A stretch of DNA of 45,175 nt from an uncultured Bacteroidales bacterium (GTDB taxonomy: Bacteria > Bacteroidota > Bacteroidia > Bacteroidales > UBA932), in the NCBI GenBank assembly GCA_944325765.1, contig CALVBH010000081.1:1-45175 (forward strand), in the 5' to 3' direction. Position numbers and translations under genes: made by a program. Numbering within the stretch: the first letter of the stretch is position 1; each line of letters opens with the position of its first letter. Of the stretch, positions 19,915 through 27,220 are shown piece by piece. Below the pieces are notes generated by a model that saw nothing but the letters and a program-made list of their open reading frames with translations, was not told the DNA's origin and ran no database searches.

Positions 19915-21156
19915 TCACAGAAGAAGCATAACAGCGAAGGCATAAAGAAGGAATGCCTGAAAAGTCAGATTCCCGACTGTCCCGTAAGAAAGAAGCGGTT
20001 CAGTCGGGTCTTCTATACCCAGTTCCCTGAGCCTGTCTTCGTCAGGCAACGCCCTGAAAGCCCATTTCCGGATAAGGAAACCTTCGGCAAAGAAAGTGGC
20101 ACCTCCGTTGGATCTGTTCAGGGTAATCAGTGTCTTGTAGTCCGAATAATAGAGGACGTCTCGCAGAAAGTCCGTATTCACCCTGCCGTCCGCTTCCAGT
20201 TTCCTCAGAATTTCATCTCCGGCTTCGGGAGAGGCTGCGGCCAGCAGCAACGGACGGAATCCGCTGTCCCCGGCGGCCTCCAGATAGTCCGCAATCGAGG
20301 CCCATTTTCTCCATGACAGATTTTCTGGAGAATATACACTGACGACCATAATCAGGCCTTTGGCGGCAAGTTCATCATGGTACGCTCCTTCTCCGTCGAT
20401 TACCGGTAGGGAAATTCCGTTTTCATACTTCCCGGATATCTCTTTGCGGCGGGTCTCCGCCGATATGAAAGTCCAGGTCGAATCAGGAAGGTTATCCAGG
20501 CCGAATGTTCTCCGCTTCCCGTTTTTCTCATAAACGAAAACCGCCTCGTATTCATCCTCCGTAGCCAGGGCCCGGTTTACATGCCTTTCCGAAGCTTCGA
20601 GCCTGGCGGAAGCCTCGTATGCCGTGAAATTCACCAGAGGGATATACAGGAGTGAATATACGGTGAAAGCCGCCAGAGCCGCCACGACCATTGAAAAGGC
20701 CACGTATTTCCGTTTTTTCGGAGAGCCGAGGGCGGAAAACGGGAAAAACCAGGCACAGCAGAGGGCGGAAAGCACCAGATTCTTGACAAAGGTCTGAAGG
20801 TGGGTCAGATGAACGGCTTCTCCGAAGCATCCGCAGTCCATCGTCGGATTGAAAATCAGAAGAAGGGCGGATATCAGAAGAAAGAAGCCCATGAAAACCA
20901 TAGTGACTATGGCCGTGACTTTTCTCCACAGCCCGGTAATCAGGGCGGCACCGATGACGGCCTCGGCCAGAGACAGGAAGACCGCTACATATCCGGACGA
21001 GAAAGAGAGAAAACCGATATGAAGGAACTTGTAGTATTCCTCCACTATCAGGCCCGTGCCGACCGGGTCCATCAGTTTCAGGACACCGGAAATGAAGAAC
21101 ACTATACCTACTATGTAACCGCAGAACCTTTTGGTCCTTTCCAGAAATATATTCAT
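19915..21156 (-). CDS. MauE/DoxX-like redox-associated membrane protein with C-terminal periplasmic domain
   Basis: This 413-residue protein has four membrane helices in its first ~150 residues, with a CGC motif after the third (NPTMDCGCFGEAVHL), as in MauE/DoxX-type proteins linked to disulfide or quinone chemistry. A further helix (~153-172) leads to a ~220-residue soluble region, probably periplasmic, whose order resembles a thioredoxin-like fold but without a CxxC motif. A last helix ends the protein. Its ATG overlaps the tmk stop by four bases, so both are expressed together. The exact role is unknown; the fold of the soluble region is a guess. Confidence 0.75.
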   Translation of the reverse strand: MNIFLERTKRFCGYIVGIVFFISGVLKLMDPVGTGLIVEEYYKFLHIGFLSFSSGYVAVFLSLAEAVIGAALITGLWRKVTAIVTMVFMGFFLLISALLLIFNPTMDCGCFGEAVHLTHLQTFVKNLVLSALCCAWFFPFSALGSPKKRKYVAFSMVVAALAAFTVYSLLYIPLVNFTAYEASARLEASERHVNRALATEDEYEAVFVYEKNGKRRTFGLDNLPDSTWTFISAETRRKEISGKYENGISLPVIDGEGAYHDELAAKGLIMVVSVYSPENLSWRKWASIADYLEAAGDSGFRPLLLAAASPEAGDEILRKLEADGRVNTDFLRDVLYYSDYKTLITLNRSNGGATFFAEGFLIRKWAFRALPDEDRLRELGIEDPTEPLLSYGTVGNLTFQAFLLYAFAVMLLL

Positions 21157-21821
21157 TTCACGATATTCATTATTTTGGCAAAAATTTCATCGGGAGGAAG
21201 CATGGAACCGTCCCGGGCCGAGCAGTCCACGCGGACGAAATGCTGGTCAGCATCGCACTGGGCCCTGTAAACGTCGCGTACACGCTTCTGGAACTCGATA
21301 TCGGCTTCATGGATGTCTTTCCCGCCTTCGAGATAGTCCCTGTCCTGTCCGACCCGCTGCGCAGAGAGTTTCTTCTCGACAAAGCCGATGGGTACGTCCA
21401 GAAATATGTTCAGATCCGGTTTCGGAAGCCCGAAAGCCCCGAACTCCGTTTCGAATATCCAGTCTCTGAGTGCCGTTCTCTGTGCAGGATCGGAAATTTT
21501 CGCGCACTGATAGGCTATGTTCGAATAGACATAGCGGTCCAGCAGAAGTGTCTTTCCGGCCTGAAGCTCACGGTTCATATACGGGGCTGCCTGATGCCGG
21601 TCCTCGGCATAAAGGAGGGCGACAAGCTGCGGATGCACAGTGTTTATATCGCCGTAATCTCCTCTGAGAAAACGGCTTATAAGTTCTCCGTACACCGGAG
21701 AATCATATCTCGGAAAATGAATATAATCGACTGTCCCATAGAGGGATTCCAGATATTTCCTGAGTTTTTTCACCTGAGTGGACTTGCCGGCTCCGTCAAG
21801 TCCTTCCATAACTACGAGCAT
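21153..21821 (-). CDS. tmk: Thymidylate kinase
   Basis: This 222-residue enzyme phosphorylates dTMP to dTDP. The P-loop is EGLDGAGKST (residues ~5-14), and the DR(Y/H) region is LLLDRYVYSNIAYQ. The segment PKPDLNIFLDVP and the later lid region are family-typical. The open frame runs to 21863, but the ATG at 21821 (MLVVMEGLDGAGKS) fits other members best. It is the first gene of a two-gene operon with the MauE-like protein and diverges from folP. Confidence 0.95.
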   Translation of the reverse strand: MLVVMEGLDGAGKSTQVKKLRKYLESLYGTVDYIHFPRYDSPVYGELISRFLRGDYGDINTVHPQLVALLYAEDRHQAAPYMNRELQAGKTLLLDRYVYSNIAYQCAKISDPAQRTALRDWIFETEFGAFGLPKPDLNIFLDVPIGFVEKKLSAQRVGQDRDYLEGGKDIHEADIEFQKRVRDVYRAQCDADQHFVRVDCSARDGSMLPPDEIFAKIMNIVK

Positions 21822-21907
21822 AAGAATCCGGATAAAATATTCCGTAAATATATGTGAAAACAATATTTTTTACAAAATTCGCAACGGATTTTGCCGGTAG
21901 AGTTTTT

Positions 21908-22738
21908 ATGAAGAATTTTCAGTCAGAAAGAAAAATCTCGGTGATGGGCATTGTGAACATCACGGGAGACTCATACTTTGCGGACAGCAGATGCCTCGGT
22001 CCTGACGGGAAACCGGATTCCGGGAAAATAGCCGGAAGAATAAGGAAAATGTTCGAAGAAGGAGCCGGCATAGTGGATATCGGCGCCTGCTCCACACGCC
22101 CGGGAGCCGGACTCATAAGCGAAACCGAAGAATGGGACAGGCTCGCACCGGTCATGGATATCATCCGGGAACAGTTCCCGGGCAGAATGTTTTCGATAGA
22201 TACCTTCCGGGCCGGAATCGTGGAAAAATGCGCCTCGCGCATAGGAAAATTCACCGTAAACGACATTTCCGCCGGAGAAGACGACCCGCGGATGCTGGAA
22301 ACGGCCGGAAGTCTCGGACTGCCCTACATAGCCATGCACAAAAGGGGTACGCCGGCCACCATGCAGACTCTCTGCGAATACGGGGATGTCGTTTCCGAGG
22401 TCGTGTCCTACTTTGAAAATTTTGCTGAGAAGGCAGACAGGGCCGGAATCGTCGAATGGATACTGGATCCGGGCTTCGGCTTTGCGAAAACGCTGGAGCA
22501 GAATTACAGGATGCTCCGCGAGCTGGACCGATTCACGGTCTTCGACAGGAAAATTCTGGTGGGAGTATCCAGGAAAAGCATGATTTACCGCCGGTTCGGA
22601 ATCACCCCGGAGGAATCTCTCCCGCAGACACAGGTCCTGCATTTTGCGGCACTGCAGAACGGAGCCGATATCCTGCGTGTCCACGACGTAGCCGAGGCCG
22701 TCCGCACCGTAGACCTCTGGCGCCTGATGTCGGAATAG
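21908..22738 (+). CDS. folP: Dihydropteroate synthase
   Basis: This 276-residue enzyme joins p-aminobenzoate to the pterin pyrophosphate in folate synthesis. Family segments are MGIVNITGDSYF (usual form NVTPDSF, so the Pro is Gly here), DIGACSTRPGA, FSIDTFRAGI, NDISAGEDDP, DPGFGFAKTLEQN, VGVSRKSMI and the C-terminal RVHDVAEAVRTV. The substrate-binding loops appear intact. In-frame ATGs exist at 21854 and 21908; the latter gives the usual length. It is divergent from tmk with no recognised promoter box between them. Confidence 0.94.
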   Translation: MKNFQSERKISVMGIVNITGDSYFADSRCLGPDGKPDSGKIAGRIRKMFEEGAGIVDIGACSTRPGAGLISETEEWDRLAPVMDIIREQFPGRMFSIDTFRAGIVEKCASRIGKFTVNDISAGEDDPRMLETAGSLGLPYIAMHKRGTPATMQTLCEYGDVVSEVVSYFENFAEKADRAGIVEWILDPGFGFAKTLEQNYRMLRELDRFTVFDRKILVGVSRKSMIYRRFGITPEESLPQTQVLHFAALQNGADILRVHDVAEAVRTVDLWRLMSE

Positions 22739-22829
22739 TGTCCGGTTTTTTCGGCAGAAAAACAAACTGCAGGCCGGGAGCAGATACCGGATTTGTCCGG
22801 ACTATGCCCGGGCGCGGCGTGATTGCAGA

Positions 22830-22859
22830 TTGAAAATCTAAAATAAAGTTGTACTTTTG
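22830..22859 (+). promoter_or_regulatory. Promoter for purB (-33 TTG and -7 TACTTTTG)
   Basis: TTG at 22830-22832 and TACTTTTG at 22852-22859 are 19 bases apart, matching the Bacteroidota pattern. The ATG of purB follows 27 bases later. The 90 bases before it contain only a weak CCGGA/TCCGG hairpin at 22789-22802. Confidence 0.7.
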
Positions 22860-22886
22860 GCCTGTCGGTCATAAACCTATCATAAA

Positions 22887-24233
22887 ATGAGCAAAGATTC
22901 ACTTTTGGCTGTCTCCCCTGTCGACGGGCGATACGAACGCCAGACAGAGCCCCTGAGGGAGTATTTCAGCGAATTTGCGCTGATAAGATACCGCATCCGT
23001 GTGGAAATAGAGTATTTCATCGCCCTGTGCGGGATTCCCCTGCCGCAGCTTTCCGACTTCGACCACGGGAAATTCGAGGCACTGCGGGACATATACCGCA
23101 CCCTGACCCCGGAAGACGCACAGAAAGTAAAGGACATAGAAAAGGTCACAAACCATGACGTCAAGGCCGTGGAATATTATATAAAGGAGAAATTCCGTGA
23201 AATGGATATCCTGAAATGGGGCGAATTCGTACACTTCGGACTGACCTCTCAGGACATAAACAACACTTCTGTGCCGCTATCCCTGAAAGAAGCCGTAGAA
23301 AACTGCTGGCTCCCGCTGCTGGACGAAGTAACAGGCATCATAAGGGGAATGGCCGATGAGTGGAAAGACATCCCGATGCTTGCCAAGACGCACGGACAGC
23401 CGGCCTCCCCTACCAGGGTCGGGAAAGAATTCAGGGTATTCCAGGTCCGGCTCGAAGAACAGCTGCGCCAGTTTTCCCTCCTGACATACCCTGCCAAATT
23501 CGGCGGAGCCACCGGCAATATGAACGCCCACAAAATCGCATATCCTGAAGTGGACTGGATTTCTTTCGGGAACGGTTTTGTGGAATCACTGGGGCTGAAG
23601 AGGTCTTTCCCGACTACTCAGATAGAGCATTACGACAATCTGGCGGCCCTCTTCGACAACATGAGGCGTATCAACACCATCCTCATCGACATGGCCCGCG
23701 ATATCTGGACCTATATCTCTATGGAATACTTCAGGCAGAAAGTCAACCGGAATGAAGTCGGTTCTTCGGCCATGCCGCACAAGGTGAACCCGATAGACTT
23801 CGAGAATGCGGAAGGGAACCTCGGAATGGCCGATGCAGTTCTCACTTTCCTGTCCATGAAACTGCCTGTCTCCCGGCTGCAGCGCGACCTGACAGATTCT
23901 ACGGTACTGAGAAACATCGGAATTCCCGTAGCACACCAGATCATTGCACTGAATTCCCTGAAAAAAGGTCTGGGTAAACTGATTCTGAACGAAAGCGCCA
24001 TAGAAGCCGACCTCGACCGGAACTGGGCAGTCGTCGCCGAGGCCATACAGACCATTCTCAGACGGGAGAACTATCCTAACCCGTACGAAACGCTGAAAGC
24101 ACTGACCCGGACAGGGGCGGCCATAAACCACCGCACCATTTCCGAATTCATCGACCATCTGGAGGTCAGCGACAAGGTTAAGGAAGAGCTCAAGGCCATC
24201 ACACCTGCGACATACACAGGTTACGGAATATAA
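22887..24233 (+). CDS. purB: Adenylosuccinate lyase
   Basis: This 448-residue enzyme splits SAICAR in purine synthesis and adenylosuccinate to AMP. The fumarase/aspartase superfamily signature is GSSAMPHKVNPIDFENAEGN, which contains the catalytic Ser loop. Other family segments are SPVDGRY near the start, the TSQDINNT pocket, and KTHGQPASPTRVGKEF. Length and layout match the long PurB form found in E. coli and Bacteroidales. It has its own promoter and converges with the FtsB-like gene, six bases away. Confidence 0.97.
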   Translation: MSKDSLLAVSPVDGRYERQTEPLREYFSEFALIRYRIRVEIEYFIALCGIPLPQLSDFDHGKFEALRDIYRTLTPEDAQKVKDIEKVTNHDVKAVEYYIKEKFREMDILKWGEFVHFGLTSQDINNTSVPLSLKEAVENCWLPLLDEVTGIIRGMADEWKDIPMLAKTHGQPASPTRVGKEFRVFQVRLEEQLRQFSLLTYPAKFGGATGNMNAHKIAYPEVDWISFGNGFVESLGLKRSFPTTQIEHYDNLAALFDNMRRINTILIDMARDIWTYISMEYFRQKVNRNEVGSSAMPHKVNPIDFENAEGNLGMADAVLTFLSMKLPVSRLQRDLTDSTVLRNIGIPVAHQIIALNSLKKGLGKLILNESAIEADLDRNWAVVAEAIQTILRRENYPNPYETLKALTRTGAAINHRTISEFIDHLEVSDKVKEELKAITPATYTGYGI

Positions 24234-24239
24234 AGGGCC

Positions 24240-24545
24240 TTATTTCCCGACAATATAGACATCCTCGCCGGGGGCAGCCAGATGGAACTGCTCCCGTGCG
24301 AATTTTTCCAGGGTATCCCTGTCCGAAGTCAGCAGATTTATTCTCTGGTCAAGTTCTTCCAAAGCCTTTTCATATTCGGTTATCTGCTTTTCCTGAACGG
24401 AAATCTCGTGTCTGGCCCCTATCCAGTTGAAAATATTCCCTCCGGGCCTGAACAGAATGAAAAGGACGAAAAGGACAGTAATGAATACGGCGAATCTGGT
24501 GAAATTCCCATGCTCACTATTCGATAATTTTCCGAAAATCTTCAT
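24240..24545 (-). CDS. FtsB/DivIC-like septum formation initiator
   Basis: This 101-residue protein has one membrane helix (~14-35; FTRFAVFITVLFVLFILF) and then a coiled coil (~48-80) with EKQITEYEKALEELDQRINLL. It ends FAREQFHLAAPGEDVYIVGK, which is the usual FtsB/DivIC C-terminus. It should act in the FtsQLB-type divisome complex. The open frame runs up to 24599, but the ATG at 24545 avoids an implausible extension across the promoter region and suits the family length. Confidence 0.88.
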   Translation of the reverse strand: MKIFGKLSNSEHGNFTRFAVFITVLFVLFILFRPGGNIFNWIGARHEISVQEKQITEYEKALEELDQRINLLTSDRDTLEKFAREQFHLAAPGEDVYIVGK

Positions 24546-24596
24546 ATCCGCAAGGCGTAATGGAAAACTTTTTGCTTTCCCGGCATAATTCTTCCG

Positions 24597-24604
24597 CAAA
24601 AATA
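24597..24604 (-). promoter_or_regulatory. -7 promoter box for the FtsB-like gene
   Basis: The minus strand reads TATTTTTG (TAnnTTTG), 51 bases upstream of the ATG at 24545. It lies back to back with the rightward box at 24607-24614. Confidence 0.55.
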
Positions 24605-24606
24605 AT

Positions 24607-24614
24607 TAAATTTG
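24607..24614 (+). promoter_or_regulatory. -7 promoter box for the nucleotidyltransferase gene
   Basis: TAAATTTG matches TAnnTTTG and lies 40 bases before the ATG at 24655. Only two bases separate it from the opposed box. Confidence 0.55.
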
Positions 24615-24654
24615 AAAGATAAACCGAAAAATACCTGTTAAAAATCAACCAAAT

Positions 24655-25584
24655 ATGAAACCAACACTATTAGTACTCGCTGCCGGGATGGGCAGCCGTT
24701 ACGGAGGGCTCAAACAGATGGACGGACTCGGTCCGAACGGAGAAACCATCATCGACTATTCCATCTACGATGCTGTCAACTCCGGTTTCGGGAAGGTAGT
24801 CTACATCGTCCGCGACTATTTTCTTGAAGAATTCAAGGAAATGGTCCACAAGAAATACCATAACGTCACCTGCCCTGACGGCTCACCTATAAAGTTCGAA
24901 TTCGTGACTCAGGAACTGAACAAGATTCCGGCCGGATTCACTCTCAATCCGGAACGGGAAAAACCGTGGGGTACGGCTCATGCCATCCTTATGGCAAAGG
25001 ATGTCATCCATGAACCGTTTGCAGTCATAAACGGCGACGATTACTACGGCAAGGATTCATTCGGAATCATGGCGGACTGGCTGATGAAACACTCTGAGAC
25101 CAAAGGCGAATACTGTCTCGTCGGTTTCGAGCTCGACAACACTCTTTCCGAGTCCGGCGGAGTTTCCAGAGGCATCTGTACCGCTGACGCGAACCACTAT
25201 CTGACGCACGTGGAAGAGCATCACAACGTAGAGAAAGGCGCGGACGGGAAAGTCTATGCGGACAACAGCAAGGGCGAAAGGGTCGAAGTGGACGGAAAGG
25301 CGCTCTGCTCCATGAATATGTGGGGGTTCACTCCCGACTATTTCGATGAAAGCGCCGAAGTCTTCAAGGAATTCCTGAAAGAAAACATCTCCCAACTCAA
25401 GACAGAATTCTATATTCCTTTCGTCGTGGACCACATGATCAAGGACGGTTTTGCAAAAACGGAACTGCTTTCCACTCCTTCACGCTGGTTCGGCGTCACT
25501 TACAAGACGGACAGGCCGGGAGTCGTGGCTAAGTTCCAGGAATTTGCAGACAAGGGCATATATCCTACCCCTCTGTACAAGTAA
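24655..25584 (+). CDS. Sugar-phosphate nucleotidyltransferase family protein
   Basis: This 309-residue protein has the nucleotidyltransferase signature LVLAAGMGSRYGGLKQ near the start and a metal-binding INGDDYYG at ~123-130. The pair is typical of enzymes that make NDP-sugars from sugar-1-phosphates. The spacing and the PWGTAHAILMA segment resemble the RmlA/GalU superfamily, but the protein lacks the full signature of either. The family is common in Bacteroidales without an assigned substrate. It has its own promoter, and a CPBP protease gene follows 30 bases later. I cannot name its sugar. Confidence 0.85.
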   Translation: MKPTLLVLAAGMGSRYGGLKQMDGLGPNGETIIDYSIYDAVNSGFGKVVYIVRDYFLEEFKEMVHKKYHNVTCPDGSPIKFEFVTQELNKIPAGFTLNPEREKPWGTAHAILMAKDVIHEPFAVINGDDYYGKDSFGIMADWLMKHSETKGEYCLVGFELDNTLSESGGVSRGICTADANHYLTHVEEHHNVEKGADGKVYADNSKGERVEVDGKALCSMNMWGFTPDYFDESAEVFKEFLKENISQLKTEFYIPFVVDHMIKDGFAKTELLSTPSRWFGVTYKTDRPGVVAKFQEFADKGIYPTPLYK

Positions 25585-25614
25585 TTTTTCAAATGCAATA
25601 ACGTTTTTGCGGGA

Positions 25615-26499
25615 ATGAACATAATAAGCCCCAAAAGGAAAATCCGGAAATCATACGCACTGCCTGTCGACTTCGACTATTATCTCCCCGACATAAAGGG
25701 GGTCTTCATACTGCTGCTGCTTCTGCTTGCAGGGGCTATGATCGGCAATTTCGTCGTTCTGGCCCTCAACTGCATTCCCGGCAGCGAAGGACTGGACAGT
25801 TATTCGATGCTCATTTCCTATCCGGTAATGTTCATTCCCGCCCTTGTCTATGCATCGGCAAAAAGCCGGTACAACCAGGGGTTCGATATGGAACAGCCTG
25901 TCTCCATAGACAGGAACAATTTCGGGAAAGCCGGGTTCCCGGCACTTGCCGTCTCTGTCATCATAGTGACCTTCGCGGCAGGCTTCATCGTGGACCCGGT
26001 TTCCAAACTCCTGCCGCCGACACCGGAATGGTTCGACAGGATGACGGAACAGATTATGGTCGGAACGCCCTTATGGGCTACCCTGCTGTCGGTTTCGGTA
26101 TTCGCCCCGGTATTGGAGGAATGGCTTTGCAGGGGTATGATACTCCGCGGGCTGCTGACACGGATGAAACCGGGCTGGGCCATGGTCATTTCCTCGCTGT
26201 TTTTCGCCCTGATACATCTCAATCCATGGCAGGCGCTGCCGGCATTCCTGCTCGGAATGCTGTTCGCATACGTCTACTACAGGACCGGTTCGCTGAAACT
26301 GACGATGCTGATGCACTGCGCAAACAACACTCTGGCAGCGCTGTTGGGACAGAACGAAGCATTCCGGGAAATCGATTCCTACAGCGAAGTACTTCCTCTG
26401 CCACTTTACATCGCCGCTGCAGTCATCTGCGCGGTCATTGTCGCAGTTTTTCTGCTGACACTCAGAAAGACGGTCCCTCCAGTTTTCCGTTCAAGATAA
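25615..26499 (+). CDS. CPBP family intramembrane glutamic protease
   Basis: This 294-residue membrane protein has about seven helices. The catalytic motif 1 is EEWLCRGMILRGLL (EExxxR), motif 2 is FALIHLNPWQ (FxxxH), and a later helix carries MLMHCANNTLAALLG (HxxxN). These are the conserved positions of the CAAX protease/bacteriocin-processing (Abi) superfamily. The substrate is unknown, and no bacteriocin gene is nearby. Its last 38 bases overlap the 3' end of the opposed MurU-like gene. It may be cotranscribed with the nucleotidyltransferase upstream. Confidence 0.92.
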   Translation: MNIISPKRKIRKSYALPVDFDYYLPDIKGVFILLLLLLAGAMIGNFVVLALNCIPGSEGLDSYSMLISYPVMFIPALVYASAKSRYNQGFDMEQPVSIDRNNFGKAGFPALAVSVIIVTFAAGFIVDPVSKLLPPTPEWFDRMTEQIMVGTPLWATLLSVSVFAPVLEEWLCRGMILRGLLTRMKPGWAMVISSLFFALIHLNPWQALPAFLLGMLFAYVYYRTGSLKLTMLMHCANNTLAALLGQNEAFREIDSYSEVLPLPLYIAAAVICAVIVAVFLLTLRKTVPPVFRSR

Positions 26500-27220
26500 A
26501 ATCCCCGGCTGAAGCCAGTGTCTGAAGCTTTCCGACATCAGTCAGTTCCAGCCCGTCGGGAACTGCTCCGTAAACCGGATATTCGGCAGCCACTTTCAGA
26601 TAAAAGTCGATAATGGAAAATTTCTCCCCGAAGCCTTTTTCGTCGAAAATGCGGAATACTTCGTGGGAAAGAATCTGGATTCCCGAAAAAGCCAGTTTTC
26701 TGCAGGAAGCGGCATCGATGTCTGGATACGGACTCCTCACTTCGCCCGTTGCGAGATTCGTCCACCCTCTCAGACGCATATCGTCATCGAAAAGAAGGTA
26801 GCGGGACGTTTTCCTCTCGCTTACGGCCAATGTTGCCAGGGCATCCTTCCGCATCATAGAGACGAACCGGCGCAAGTCGAGATTTGAGATTATGTCCACA
26901 TTGTGGGTCAGAAAATTGCCGCTGCCCAAAAGCGGCATGGCGTGACGGATGGCGCCGCCGGTATCCCTCAGCAGGTCCCTTTCATCGGAAATGCTGATTT
27001 TCACCCCGTCGAACTTCACCGACGAGAGATAATCCTCAATCATACCGGCAAAATGGTGCACGTTGACGACAATATCCGTAAAACCTGCCGAGACCAGTTT
27101 CTCCATAACGATGTAAAGCAACGGTCTGCCTCCCACCGGCACAAGCGCCTTGGGCATATTGTCGGTAAGCGGACGGAGACGCGTTCCGAGTCCGGCCGCA
27201 AAAATCATCGCCTTGTTCAT
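26462..27220 (-). CDS. MurU-like sugar-1-phosphate nucleotidyltransferase
   Basis: This 252-residue protein has the signature MIFAAGLGTRLRPLTDNMPKALVPVGG, with product-site residues in THNVDIISNLDL. MurU forms UDP-MurNAc from MurNAc-1-phosphate in the recycling route that bypasses de novo synthesis. The upstream gene is an AmgK-like kinase, the known MurU partner, and its TGA overlaps this ATG by one base. That pairing, more than the sequence itself, supports MurU over another NDP-sugar enzyme. HddC-like or other specificities remain possible. It converges with the CPBP gene, overlapping it by 38 bases. Confidence 0.82.
   Translation of the reverse strand: MNKAMIFAAGLGTRLRPLTDNMPKALVPVGGRPLLYIVMEKLVSAGFTDIVVNVHHFAGMIEDYLSSVKFDGVKISISDERDLLRDTGGAIRHAMPLLGSGNFLTHNVDIISNLDLRRFVSMMRKDALATLAVSERKTSRYLLFDDDMRLRGWTNLATGEVRSPYPDIDAASCRKLAFSGIQILSHEVFRIFDEKGFGEKFSIIDFYLKVAAEYPVYGAVPDGLELTDVGKLQTLASAGDFILNGKLEGPSF

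Noticed and set aside
22789-22802. CCGGA/TCCGG hairpin before purB as a terminator for folP
   Set aside because: The stem is only five base pairs and no T-run follows, so the evidence is too weak.
24234-24239. Terminator between convergent purB and the FtsB-like gene
   Set aside because: The gap is six bases and only a trivial AAGG/CCTT pairing is visible.
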